Assembly (NCBI GenBank): GCA_017467185.1 | Contig: JAFTSS010000036.1 | Location: 1 to 64,000 of the forward strand | Direction: 5' to 3' | From: Paludibacteraceae bacterium | GTDB lineage: Bacteria; Bacteroidota; Bacteroidia; Bacteroidales; Paludibacteraceae | DNA: 64,000 nt | Part shown: positions 41,333 to 49,916 of the stretch, one piece after another | Layout of the letters: every line of letters starts with the position of its first letter | Position numbering within the stretch: position 1 is the stretch's first letter | Notes under the pieces: model-generated | What the model saw: only the letters and a program-made list of their open reading frames with translations | Databases searched by the model: none | Told to the model about the DNA's origin: nothing | Position numbers and translations under genes: made by a program

Positions 41333-44134
41333 ATGGATAAAATCTTGTTTTTTGATACAGAGACAACAGGTGTTCCTCGTAATTATCAAGCACCTGTGAG
41401 TGATACATCAAATTGGCCTCGTTTGGTTCAATTGGGGTGGATTGTTGCCAATGTTGATGGTTCTATTATTAGCAAGAGTTCTTATATTATTTGCCCCGAT
41501 GGTTTTAATATACCAATTGCGGCTTCGAATATTCATGGTATTACTACAGATTATGCACGGCGAGAGGGGCGTAATATTGCGGATGTATTGGCGCTGTTTG
41601 TGCAAGATTTGGGTAAAGTTAATCGTATTGTAGGACATAATGTTGATTTTGACCAACATATTGTGGGTGCAGAACTTTATCGTTTGAATTGGTCGTATAG
41701 TCAATTATTTAATTTGCCTATGACCTGCACAATGAAATCATCTATTGATTTTTGTAAATTGCCACCACTCAGATTTGGAGAATATAAGTGGCCTAAATTG
41801 GAGGAGTTGTACACTAAATTATTTGGTACTACTTTTTCTGGTGCACACGATGCAATGGCGGATATTGAGGCTACAAAAAAATGTTATTTTGAATTGATTC
41901 GTAGAGAAATAATTACTGACTATCAATATATAGAACCCGAACGAGAAATTATTATTATGAAACAGTCTAAAAATATAAAATCAGGTAAATGTGGTGATAA
42001 TGTTAATTATGAATTAACTGAAGATGGTGTATTAACTATTTTTGGAGAAGGAAAAATGTGGAATTATGATTGTGAGTGTGACGTTGAATGGGGTTTACAA
42101 GGTTGTTCTTCTCCTTTTTATAAAGGTGAAAATATAGTAAAAGTAATTGTTTGTAATGGTATTACATCTATTGGTGATTATGCTTTTTTTTATTGTACAT
42201 CATTGAAATCAATAGAAATACCTAATAGTGTTACTTCTATTGGAGAACTTGCATTTAACAATTGTACATCATTGAAATCAATAGAAGTACCTAATGGTGT
42301 TACTGTTATAGAAAATGGTGTATTTTGTGTTTGTACATCATTGAAATCAATAAAAATACCTGATAGTGTTACTTCTATTGGAGATGATGCATTTAGCAAT
42401 TGTATATCATTAGAATCAATAAAAATACCTAATAGTGTTACATCGATAGGTCTTGCTGCATTTTGCAATTGTACATCTTTGGTGTCAATAAAAATGCCTA
42501 ATAGTGTTATGTCTATAGGTAGTAGTGCATTTAGCAATTGTACATCTTTGGTGTCAATAAAAATACCTAATAGTGTTATGTCTATAGGTAGTAGTGCATT
42601 TAGCAATTGTACATCATTAGAATCAATAGAAATACCTAATGGTGTTACTATTATAAATTATGGTGTATTTAGCAATTGTACATCATTGAAATCAATAAAA
42701 ATACCTAATAGTGTTACATATATAGAATATTATGCTTTTAATGATACGGCTTGGTATAATAACCAACCTAATGGTTTTATTTATATTAATGATAAGTTTT
42801 TGTATAAGTATAAGGGTAGAGTTCCGGAAGATACACATATTAAAGTGCAAGAAGGAATAATACAAATTTGCGGAGAAGCATTTGGTGATTGTACATCATT
42901 GAAATCAATAAAAATACCTAATAGTGTTGTATCTATAGGAGATAGAGCATTTAGCGGTTGTACATCTTTGGTGTCAATAAAAATACCTAATAGTGTCACA
43001 TCTATAGAAGATGGGACATTTCATAAGTGTATATCTTTAATTTCAATAGAAATACCTAATAGTGTTACTTCTATTGGATATAATGCATTTAGCGATTGTA
43101 CATCTTTGGTGTCAATAAAAATACCTAATAGTGTTACTGTTATAAATTATGGTGCATTTAGCGATTGTACATCATTGAAATCAATAGAAATACCTAATAG
43201 TGTTACATCTATAGGAGGGAGTGTGTTTAGTGGTTGTACATCATTGAAATCAATAGAAATACCTAATAGTGTAAGTGAAATTGGTAAAGCTGTATTTTAT
43301 GGGTGTTGTGCTTTAACTTCGATAGTGTTGTCTGATAATATAGTTTCTTTGGAATCAGATAAATATGAAGACGCTGATTATTTTTTTTATGTTTATCGCG
43401 GTTTTTTTGAGAATTGCACATCACTTGTTTCGATGGTAATACCAAATAATGTAACGGTTATTGGTGATTATGCTTTTTCTGGTTGTACATCGCTTGTTTC
43501 GATAATAATACCTAATAGTGTAACTTCTATAGGAGCTTATACTTTTAGTAAATGTACTTCTCTTGCGTTTATAGTGTGTTTAAGTGAGAAAATAGAGAGT
43601 AAAAATTATGTTTATCTTCCAGATGGATGTATTGTAAAGGTTCCCAAAGGAACAATGCAGACTTATATAGAAGATTGGGGAGTTAAAGAGCAAAATATAG
43701 AAGAATTTGAGTTGGCAAGTGGAGAATGTAGAGAAAATATCTCTTATGAATTAAAAGATAATGGAACTCTTTTTGTTTTAGGTTACGGATCAATAGAAAA
43801 TGATGCTTTTAAAAATGATAATAGAATCAAAAAAGCAATTATAAAAGAAGGAGTCACTACTATTGGTGAAAATGCATTCAAAGATTGTAGAAAATTGCGC
43901 ATAGTGGAAATAGAGTCACCTTTAGAGGAGATTGCGGATGGGGCGTTTGCCGGGTGTGAGAATGTGATATCTATAATTGTGAAAAATGATTTGCCTCCGA
44001 TTGTTGGGTCAAATACTTTTGAGGGGGTGGAAAGTAGTGTGGAAATTGTAGTGCCAGAATCAGCTATGAGATATTATAAAGCTGCTAAAGGTTGGAATAA
44101 GTTTACTAATTATGTAGCAATAGATTTGTGTTGA
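41333..44134 (+). CDS. DnaQ-type exonuclease fused to BspA-type LRR repeats
   Basis: 933 residues from MDKILFFDTETTG; an ATG at 41312 is possible. Residues 1-195 are a DEDDh 3'-5' exonuclease: FDTETTG (Asp, Glu), VGHNVDFDQHIVG (Asp), SGAHDAMADIEATKK (His, Asp). From about 210 to the end are BspA/TpLRR repeats of 23 residues (CTSLKSIEIPNSVTSIGxxAF), about 22 units, capped by a second small block (YELKDNGTLFVLG). BspA repeats are normally extracellular, yet there is no signal peptide here and the frame joins the two parts with no stop. An internal Met at 41957 (MKQSKNIKSGKCGDNVNYEL) resembles the start of a free BspA protein, so the fusion may be recent. Function unknown; it lies beside hipBA in an accessory island. 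Confidence 0.8.
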   Translation: MDKILFFDTETTGVPRNYQAPVSDTSNWPRLVQLGWIVANVDGSIISKSSYIICPDGFNIPIAASNIHGITTDYARREGRNIADVLALFVQDLGKVNRIVGHNVDFDQHIVGAELYRLNWSYSQLFNLPMTCTMKSSIDFCKLPPLRFGEYKWPKLEELYTKLFGTTFSGAHDAMADIEATKKCYFELIRREIITDYQYIEPEREIIIMKQSKNIKSGKCGDNVNYELTEDGVLTIFGEGKMWNYDCECDVEWGLQGCSSPFYKGENIVKVIVCNGITSIGDYAFFYCTSLKSIEIPNSVTSIGELAFNNCTSLKSIEVPNGVTVIENGVFCVCTSLKSIKIPDSVTSIGDDAFSNCISLESIKIPNSVTSIGLAAFCNCTSLVSIKMPNSVMSIGSSAFSNCTSLVSIKIPNSVMSIGSSAFSNCTSLESIEIPNGVTIINYGVFSNCTSLKSIKIPNSVTYIEYYAFNDTAWYNNQPNGFIYINDKFLYKYKGRVPEDTHIKVQEGIIQICGEAFGDCTSLKSIKIPNSVVSIGDRAFSGCTSLVSIKIPNSVTSIEDGTFHKCISLISIEIPNSVTSIGYNAFSDCTSLVSIKIPNSVTVINYGAFSDCTSLKSIEIPNSVTSIGGSVFSGCTSLKSIEIPNSVSEIGKAVFYGCCALTSIVLSDNIVSLESDKYEDADYFFYVYRGFFENCTSLVSMVIPNNVTVIGDYAFSGCTSLVSIIIPNSVTSIGAYTFSKCTSLAFIVCLSEKIESKNYVYLPDGCIVKVPKGTMQTYIEDWGVKEQNIEEFELASGECRENISYELKDNGTLFVLGYGSIENDAFKNDNRIKKAIIKEGVTTIGENAFKDCRKLRIVEIESPLEEIADGAFAGCENVISIIVKNDLPPIVGSNTFEGVESSVEIVVPESAMRYYKAAKGWNKFTNYVAIDLC
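42160..43560 (+). repeat. 69-bp tandem LRR-coding repeats
   Basis: Near-identical units of 69 bases containing TGTACATCATTGAAATCAAT and ATACCTAATAGTGTTAC, some with only a few differences (for example 42470-42610). Recombination among them would change repeat number in frame. Confidence 0.85.
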
Positions 44135-44181
44135 TATGAGGGTAATAATCAGTATTTAAAGAAACCATAAAGTTTATTTAT

Positions 44182-44244
44182 ATGACTGAAACAAACCGCA
44201 TAGAATATAAAAGAGAATTGACCTCGGAGTTGCATCATGGGTAA
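44182..44244 (+). pseudogene. N-terminal remnant of an AlbA_2-type ATPase gene
   Basis: Twenty codons, MTETNRIEYKRELTSELHHG then stop. MTETNRIEYKREL is the usual opening of AlbA_2/divergent AAA proteins. The rest is missing; the HTH remnant starts within its last codons. Confidence 0.5.
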
Positions 44245-44456
44245 GGAAGATATAAACATATTTAAAATAGTTCTTGTAGAACAGAAATATACAGCAAAGT
44301 GGTTAGCAGAACAAAATAGGTCGAAACCTTGCCACTGTCTCTAAGTGGTGTACAAATATCATATAGCCAACACTTGACACGTTACGTTAGGTGACGAATT
44401 AGCTTGATGTGGATATAAAGGAACTACTCAATTCATTAAGAACCAGTTATACATAA
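44237..44456 (+). pseudogene. Degraded XRE-family regulator
   Basis: Begins MGKEDINIFKIVLVEQKYTAKWLAEQ, then needs a +1 shift to read GRNLATVSKWCTN and further shifts and a stop before the terminal LDVDIKELLNSLRTSYT. This is the layout of small HTH proteins of Bacteroidetes (WLAEQLG..PATVSKWC.N...P....DVD.KELL). At least two frameshifts and one stop make it non-functional. It ends 9 bases before the intact AlbA_2 gene, of which it may once have been the partner. Confidence 0.7.
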
Positions 44457-44464
44457 CAACATAT

Positions 44465-45952
44465 ATGGCATCATCTATTAATATAGAAGCACTACTTGCT
44501 AGTGGAGAACGTATCAATTTGGAATGTAAGAAAGCTCAATCAAATGTACCAGTTGACGTATGGAAAACGTATTCTGCATTTGCAAATACATACGGAGGAA
44601 CTATTTTGCTTGGTATTGTAGAACATTTGAAGGAGAAAGATCTAAAGAAACGCTTTCAGATTGTGGGTGTTGAAGATTCAAGAAAGATTGTTACTGATTT
44701 TTGGAATACTATCAATAGTAATAAAGTAAACGAAAATATCCTCTCTGACAGTGATGTCGAAGTTATAAATGTGGATGGCAAGGAGGTTGTATGCATCCGT
44801 GTTCCTCAAGCAGATTGGAGTATTAAGCCAATCTTTTTGAATAATGATATCTACAAAGGGACATTTAGACGCAATCACGAGGGAGACTACCATTGTAAAG
44901 AACGACAGGTGAAAGCTATGATTCGTGATTCGTTTGAAGATGGGAATGACGGAATATTGCTCGAACACTACACAATGGATGATATTGACCTTGATTCGTT
45001 ACATCGTTATCGCAATCTGTTCCGTGTATGGAACACAGACCATGTTTGGAACGAAATTGATGATAAATCATTCCTTCGAAATCTTGGTGGATACATTGTG
45101 AATAGGGAAGAAGGAAAAGAAGGGTTATCAATGGCTGGATTGATGATGTTCGGTAAAGGACTACCTATCAGGGAACGCTTTGGCAACTTCCGTATGGACT
45201 ATTTGAATTTCTGCAATCTTATTGGCGAAGAACGTTATAGTGATCGCCTGACCTACGACGGACGTTGGGAGAACAACCTTTATCAGTTCTTCAGCATTGT
45301 ATTGCCTAGAATGACTTTTGACCTTCCAAGACCTTTCCGTATGGAGGGTATGCAACGAGTAGATGACACCCCACAACATAAGGCTGTCCGTGAAGCTTTC
45401 ACGAATGCTATCATCCATGCTGATTTAATGATGGATGCTGGTATCTTGCGAATTGAAAAGCATGATGACAAACTTTGCTTCCGTAATCCTGGATTATTGC
45501 GTTTGCCATTGGAGCAGATTTATGAGGGAGGGAATTCCAAAGCCCGTAACCCACGTATTCAAAACATGCTCCGCATGGTGGGATTCGGAGAAAACATCGG
45601 TTCTGGCTTCCCTCAAATCATTGCGGCATGGAAAGAAACCAAATGGGGAGAACCTGAACTGAAGAATAAGATCGAATTGGATGAAGTGGAATTGATACTA
45701 CCTCTAGCCAAAACTGCAAATGTCGTAAAAGATGTCGTAAAAGATGTCGTAAAAGAACTTACAGAACGACAACAGGTTATACTTAATCTCATCAAAGAGA
45801 ACCCTTCATTAAGTGCCAATGAAATGTCGCAAAAGACCGGAATGACATCTAGAACTATTCAAAGAGATTTGGCGCTCCTCCACGAAAAAGGAATATTATA
45901 TCGTGAAGGTGGACGCAAAGATGGTTGTTGGGTGATTAAATCAAATGAATAG
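44465..45952 (+). CDS. AlbA_2/Schlafen-like ATP-binding protein with winged helix
   Basis: 495 residues. The N-terminal AlbA_2 (Schlafen-AlbA) domain, about 1-150 (LECKKAQSNVPVDVWKTYSAFANTYGGTILLGI), is followed by a middle domain with FRRNHEGDYHCKERQVKAMIRDS and a GHKL-like ATP-binding region (about 310-400: HKAVREAFTNAIIHADL, FRNPGLLRLPLEQIYEGGNSKARNP, GFGENIGSGFPQI). The C-terminal winged helix is at about 435-495 (LTERQQVILNLIKENPSLSANEMSQKTGMTSRTIQRDL). Such proteins occur in mobile islands as putative regulators or defence components. A 12-base repeat (VVKD units) sits between ATPase and winged helix. Its neighbours are pseudogenes. Confidence 0.85.
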   Translation: MASSINIEALLASGERINLECKKAQSNVPVDVWKTYSAFANTYGGTILLGIVEHLKEKDLKKRFQIVGVEDSRKIVTDFWNTINSNKVNENILSDSDVEVINVDGKEVVCIRVPQADWSIKPIFLNNDIYKGTFRRNHEGDYHCKERQVKAMIRDSFEDGNDGILLEHYTMDDIDLDSLHRYRNLFRVWNTDHVWNEIDDKSFLRNLGGYIVNREEGKEGLSMAGLMMFGKGLPIRERFGNFRMDYLNFCNLIGEERYSDRLTYDGRWENNLYQFFSIVLPRMTFDLPRPFRMEGMQRVDDTPQHKAVREAFTNAIIHADLMMDAGILRIEKHDDKLCFRNPGLLRLPLEQIYEGGNSKARNPRIQNMLRMVGFGENIGSGFPQIIAAWKETKWGEPELKNKIELDEVELILPLAKTANVVKDVVKDVVKELTERQQVILNLIKENPSLSANEMSQKTGMTSRTIQRDLALLHEKGILYREGGRKDGCWVIKSNE

Positions 45953-45991
45953 TTGTATAACAAACGATATGATGATAGGATAATAATAAAT

Positions 45992-46657
45992 GTTCACAAT
46001 CTAAATATCGTTGTAGGAGCGGATTTAGTAGAGTTTATAATTGCCAATTAGAATGGAAAGAATGCCCCTAATGAAACTGGAATTATTAGACAATTAACGG
46101 ATTGGCATACGGACAAATTGTTTGCTTCGAATTTGAATGGTGTGCATGCTATGGTGTTTAATTATAATCGTTTTTATTGTGATGTAGAGCGTTTGATAGA
46201 TGACCCAATGGAAGCGATAGGTCTGGGTATTGTTTATCGTCGTTTTGGCGATTGTGTGAGAAATTTGGCGGAGGATGAAGTGAATAAAATAAACAATATT
46301 TATTTTGCTTGGCATCGTAGATTAGCAGATTTGTGCGCTACGTGTAGTAATCCATTGATTATTGATTGTCATTCGTTTCCAAAGGATATGGCTTAAGATG
46401 TGGATCTTTGTATTGGATTCAATGATTATTGGTCTAAGCCTAGCGAAGAGTTGCTGCAATTAATACATGATTTGTTTGCTAATGCGGGGTATAGAGTGGC
46501 GTTTAATAGACCATATTCCAATTCGATGGTACCTCAATGTGAGGAGTTTAAGAATTATAAATCGGTGATGATAGAGGTGAATAAGAGTGTTTATTTGGAT
46601 GTAGATGGTATTACAATTTCTGCTGGTTTACAACGAATTAATGGGTTGCTTAATTAA
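45992..46657 (+). pseudogene. Broken N-formylglutamate amidohydrolase-like gene
   Basis: One frame reads NIVVGADLVEFIIAN, a TAG stop at 46049, then NGKNAPNETGIIRQLTDWHT and DKLFASNLNGVHAMVFNYNR, LADLCATCSNPLIIDCHSFP, a TAA stop at 46394, then DVDLCIGFND, AGYRVAFNRPYSNSMVP and VMIEVNKSVYLD. These blocks (DWHTD, DCHSFP, EVNKxxYLD) are those of the FGase/HutG-type zinc amidohydrolases. Two in-frame stops and no good start show that it is inactive, though the sequence between the stops is well kept, so decay is recent. Confidence 0.8.
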
Positions 46658-46692
46658 TTATATAAAATAATATTGCAATGATGGGTTCGGGT

Positions 46693-46724
46693 ATTGTTAT
46701 ATTGGAATATTTTTTGTAACTTTG
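46693..46724 (+). promoter_or_regulatory. Promoter of thrS
   Basis: ATTG at 46693-46696 and TAACTTTG at 46717-46724, 20 bases apart. Transcription should start near 46731. Confidence 0.75.
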
Positions 46725-46730
46725 CGCTCC

Positions 46731-46856
46731 GTTTTGAAAATGGGTACATTATTTGTATTTTATTTTTGAAAAGGAATTTTGTGGGAGGTTCTTTTTGTAG
46801 ATTCGTCCGCTTGTATGGAGGGGTCGGGAGCCACCTTTAACACACTAAATTATTTG
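46731..46856 (+). promoter_or_regulatory. thrS leader, possible regulatory RNA
   Basis: The predicted thrS transcript has a leader of about 190 nt. Its first part (GGGAGGTTC..., GGAGGGGTCGGGAGCCACC) has GC-rich complementary segments such as GGAGGTTCT and GGAGCCACC-like blocks unlike the AT-rich surroundings; no known T-box or riboswitch core was recognised. Confidence 0.35.
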
Positions 46857-46915
46857 AAAGTTGAAATTTGAAAGTTGAAATATATTGCATTTCACATTTC
46901 AAGTTTCACATTAAA
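46857..46915. repeat. Opposed heptad-repeat arms, words TTGAAAG / TTTCACA
   Basis: TTGAAAG TTGAAAT TTGAAAG TTGAAAT, then CATTTCACATTTCAAGTTTC; the arms pair with each other just before the thrS start. The same words are at 49602, 55660 and 58267. Confidence 0.8.
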
Positions 46916-46920
46916 GAATT

Positions 46921-48864
46921 ATGATTAAAGTAACATTTCCTGACGGTTCGGTACGTGAGTACGCCGCTGGTAGCACTGCTTTTCAGATTGCAGAGTCGAT
47001 TTCACCTCGTTTGGCTAACGATATTTTGGCCGCGTCGGTGAATGGTGAGATTATTGAAATCAATCGTCCTATCACAGAAGATTGTAGCATTAAATTGCAC
47101 AAATGGGACGATGCTGAGGCTAAACATGCTTTTTGGCATACATCGGCTCACTTGATGGCTGAAGCATTGCAAGAGTTGTATCCAGGCATTCAATTTGGTA
47201 TTGGTCCTGCTATTGAAAGCGGATTTTACTATGATGTTATGCCTGCCGCAGGCACCGTCATTAAAGAATCTGACCTTGCTGCCATCGAAAAGAAAATGGC
47301 AGAGCTTGTAGCTAAAAAAGAACCTGTGGTTCGTCAAGACATCACTAAAGCTGATGCTCTTAAAATGTTTGAAGAACGTGGCGAAACGTTCAAATGTGAG
47401 TTGATTAACGACCTCGAAGATGGTACAATCACACTCTATACTCAAGGTGCATTCACCGACCTTTGTCGCGGACCGCACTTGGTGAATACAGCCGAAATCA
47501 AGGCTGTGAAGTTGTTGAGCGTTGCCGGTGCTTATTGGCGTGGCGACGAAAAACGTCCTCAAATGACACGTATTTATGGTATTTCGTTCCCTAAAAAGAA
47601 AATGTTGGACGAATATCTTGTGTTGATGGAAGAGGCTAAAAAACGCGACCACCGTAAAATCGGTAAAGAATTAGAGTTATTCGCGTTCTCTGACGCAGTA
47701 GGTAAAGGTTTGCCATTGTGGTTGCCAAAAGGTACAGCATTGCGTTTGCGTTTGGAAGATTTCTTGAAACGTATCCAAAAACGCTTTGGTTATCAACAAG
47801 TAATGACTCCACACATCGGTCAAAAAGAGTTGTGGGTAACATCAGGTCACTATGCTAAATATGGTAAAGACTCGTTCCAACCAATCCACACACCAGAAGA
47901 GGGCGAAGAATACCTTTTGAAACCAATGAACTGCCCTCACCACTGCGAAATATATAAGGTGATGCCTCACTCATACAAAGACCTCCCATTGCGTTATGCA
48001 GAATTTGGTACAGTGTATCGTTATGAGCAAAGCGGCGAGTTGCACGGTTTGACACGTGTGCGTTCGTTTACACAAGACGATGCTCACATCTTCTGCCGTC
48101 CTGACCAATTGAAAGAAGAGTTTATGAAAGTGATGGATATCATCTTCATAATCTTCAAAGCATTGAATTTCGAAAACTTCGAGGCTCAAATCTCACTTCG
48201 CGACCCTAATAATAAAGAAAAATATATCGGTTCTGACGAAGTATGGGACAAAGCAGAGTCGGCTATCATCGAGGCTTGCGAATACAAAGGCTTGAAAGCT
48301 AAAGTAGAGCTTGGCGAGGCAGCGTTCTATGGTCCTAAACTCGACTTCATGGTGAAAGACGCAATCGGACGTCGTTGGCAGTTGGGTACAATCCAAGTTG
48401 ACTATAACTTGCCTGAGCGTTTCGACCTTGTATATACAGGTGCCGACAACCAAAAACACCGCCCAGTTATGATTCACCGTGCACCATTCGGTTCAATGGA
48501 GCGTTTCGTGGCAGTGCTTATCGAACACACAGGCGGTAAATTCCCATTGTGGTTGACACCAGACCAAGCCGTAGTTCTTCCAATTTCAGAGAAATTCAAT
48601 GACTATGCAAAAGAGGTGGCTGATAAATTAGCACAATTCGACGTACGCGCAATTGTTGACGACCGTAACGAAAAAATCGGACGTAAGATTCGCGACAACG
48701 AATTGAAACGTATTCCTTACCTCTTGATTGTCGGCGAAAACGAGATGAACGAAGGTAAGATTTCAGTTCGTAAACAAGGTGAAGGCGATCAAGGTGTGAT
48801 GACACCAGACGAGTTTGCAACACTTGTAAACGACAAAATCAAAGAAATGATGAGTGAATTTTAG
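46921..48864 (+). CDS. thrS: Threonyl-tRNA synthetase
   Basis: 647 residues. Order: TGS domain (1-62, [25 protein letters not shown]), editing/SAD domain with HxxxH ([13 protein letters not shown]) and the second zinc-like motif (LCRGPHL), class II catalytic core ([51 protein letters not shown]) and motif 3 [13 protein letters not shown], then the anticodon-binding domain (about 545-647). Complete. In this genome it is not followed by infC, which often lies downstream of thrS in Bacteroidetes. Confidence 0.97.
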   Translation: MIKVTFPDGSVREYAAGSTAFQIAESISPRLANDILAASVNGEIIEINRPITEDCSIKLHKWDDAEAKHAFWHTSAHLMAEALQELYPGIQFGIGPAIESGFYYDVMPAAGTVIKESDLAAIEKKMAELVAKKEPVVRQDITKADALKMFEERGETFKCELINDLEDGTITLYTQGAFTDLCRGPHLVNTAEIKAVKLLSVAGAYWRGDEKRPQMTRIYGISFPKKKMLDEYLVLMEEAKKRDHRKIGKELELFAFSDAVGKGLPLWLPKGTALRLRLEDFLKRIQKRFGYQQVMTPHIGQKELWVTSGHYAKYGKDSFQPIHTPEEGEEYLLKPMNCPHHCEIYKVMPHSYKDLPLRYAEFGTVYRYEQSGELHGLTRVRSFTQDDAHIFCRPDQLKEEFMKVMDIIFIIFKALNFENFEAQISLRDPNNKEKYIGSDEVWDKAESAIIEACEYKGLKAKVELGEAAFYGPKLDFMVKDAIGRRWQLGTIQVDYNLPERFDLVYTGADNQKHRPVMIHRAPFGSMERFVAVLIEHTGGKFPLWLTPDQAVVLPISEKFNDYAKEVADKLAQFDVRAIVDDRNEKIGRKIRDNELKRIPYLLIVGENEMNEGKISVRKQGEGDQGVMTPDEFATLVNDKIKEMMSEF

Positions 48865-48897
48865 CGATAAGCGAGAGCAATCTCACCACGCGAAGTC

Positions 48898-49022
48898 CAG
48901 ATAATAATTTTTGCGATAGCAAAAATGTATAAAGCAAAAGCAGGAGAGCAATCAAACTTGTTTGAATTGGTCTCCTGCTTTTGCTTTATATAAAATTTGT
49001 GATTAACAAATTTATTATCTGG
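48898..49022 (+). terminator. Nested hairpins after thrS
   Basis: Inner stem AAAGCAAAAGCAGGAGA / TCTCCTGCTTTTGCTTT (48931-48947 and 48971-48987) within an outer pair CCAGATAATAA / TTATTATCTGG (48898-48908 and 49012-49022). A small stem TTTTTGCGATAGCAAAAA lies between. Probably the thrS terminator. Confidence 0.75.
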
Positions 49023-49052
49023 ACGAAGCGTAGCGAATCCAGATTGTCGAGC

Positions 49053-49348
49053 GTAGCTAAAATCACGACCGAAGGGAGTAATTTTAGCGATAAATTTGAT
49101 TGTTGTAGTTAAAATCACGACCGAGTGGAGTAATTTTAGCGATAAATTTGATTGTTGTAGTTAAAATCACGACCGAAGGGAGTAATTTTAGCAATAAATT
49201 TGATTGTTGTAGCTAAAATCACGACCGAAGGGAGTAATTTTAGCGATAAATTTGATTGTTGTAGCTAAAATCACGACCGAGTGGAGTAATTTTAGCGATA
49301 AATTTGATTGTTGTAGCTAGAATCACGACCGAAGGGAGTAATTTTAGC
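49053..49348. repeat. 52-bp hairpin unit repeated six times
   Basis: Units begin at 49053, 49105, 49157, 49209, 49261 and 49313 with GTAGCTAAAATCACGACC, then GGAGTAATTTTAGC and GATAAATTTGATTGTT. Each unit is itself a stem (GCTAAAATCAC / GTAATTTTAGC). The variants CGAAGGGAG and CGAGTGGAG differ between units. No spacers, so not a CRISPR. It fills most of the gap between thrS and the oxidoreductase operon. Confidence 0.92.
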
Positions 49349-49520
49349 GTAGTGTTTTATGTCTCGTATAACTAAAATTTTGAGTGCTGTTAAAAAAATT
49401 AACAATAAACAAATATTTTATATATAAAATGCAGAAAGCGGGGTAAAAACTTCGCTTTTTGTTATTTTTTAGGTGGAAATTAATCAAAAATAAAATAGTT
49501 GAAAAAAAGTTGCAAATACT

Positions 49521-49551
49521 TTTGTTTATTCAAAAAAAAGGTGTAAATTTG
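49521..49551 (+). promoter_or_regulatory. Promoter of the 2-oxoacid:ferredoxin oxidoreductase operon
   Basis: TTTG at 49521-49524 and TAAATTTG at 49544-49551, 19 bases apart, a strong match. Confidence 0.8.
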
Positions 49552-49564
49552 CACAACTAAAAGT

Positions 49565-49642
49565 ATAAAGTTTTGAGTTTAGGGTTTAGAGTTTACTGCT
49601 GAAGTCAACTTTCAACTTTCAACTTTCGACTTTCAACTTGAA
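49565..49642. repeat. Heptad repeats, words GTTTAGA and TTTCAAC
   Basis: GAGTTTAGGGTTTAGAGTTTA followed by TTTCAAC TTTCAAC TTTCGAC TTTCAAC in the operon leader. Confidence 0.72.
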
Positions 49643-49674
49643 AATAAACACTTTACACTAAAATTTATAATACT

Positions 49675-49899
49675 ATGGCAAAATTCAAAGGTGCAGTAGT
49701 TGTGGATACAGAACGCTGCAAAGGATGTGGATTGTGCGTAGCAGCATGCCCATCTAAAGTTTTGGGATTAGCTCCTCAGGTCAATGCCAAAGGTTACAAC
49801 TATGCTGAAATGGTCAATGAAGACGCATGTGTAGGCTGTTGTTCTTGTGGATATGTATGTCCTGATGCTTGTATCTCTGTTTATAAAGTAACCCTCTAA
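49675..49899 (+). CDS. 2-oxoacid:ferredoxin oxidoreductase, delta (ferredoxin) subunit
   Basis: 74 residues, a two-cluster 4Fe-4S ferredoxin: first set CKGCGLCVAACP and second set CVGCCSCGYVCPDAC. It carries electrons out of the KorAB/VorAB catalytic core. First gene of a four-gene operon (delta, alpha, beta, gamma), 17 bases before the alpha subunit. Strictly anaerobic metabolism is implied. Confidence 0.92.
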   Translation: MAKFKGAVVVDTERCKGCGLCVAACPSKVLGLAPQVNAKGYNYAEMVNEDACVGCCSCGYVCPDACISVYKVTL

Positions 49900-49916
49900 A
49901 AAGTTGTCCAAAGGCT

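Noticed and set aside
42160-43560. CRISPR-like periodic repeats
   Set aside because: The units are 69-bp coding repeats for BspA leucine-rich repeats with no unique spacers and no cas genes nearby.
49053-49348. CRISPR array
   Set aside because: Units are contiguous 52-bp copies with no variable spacers.
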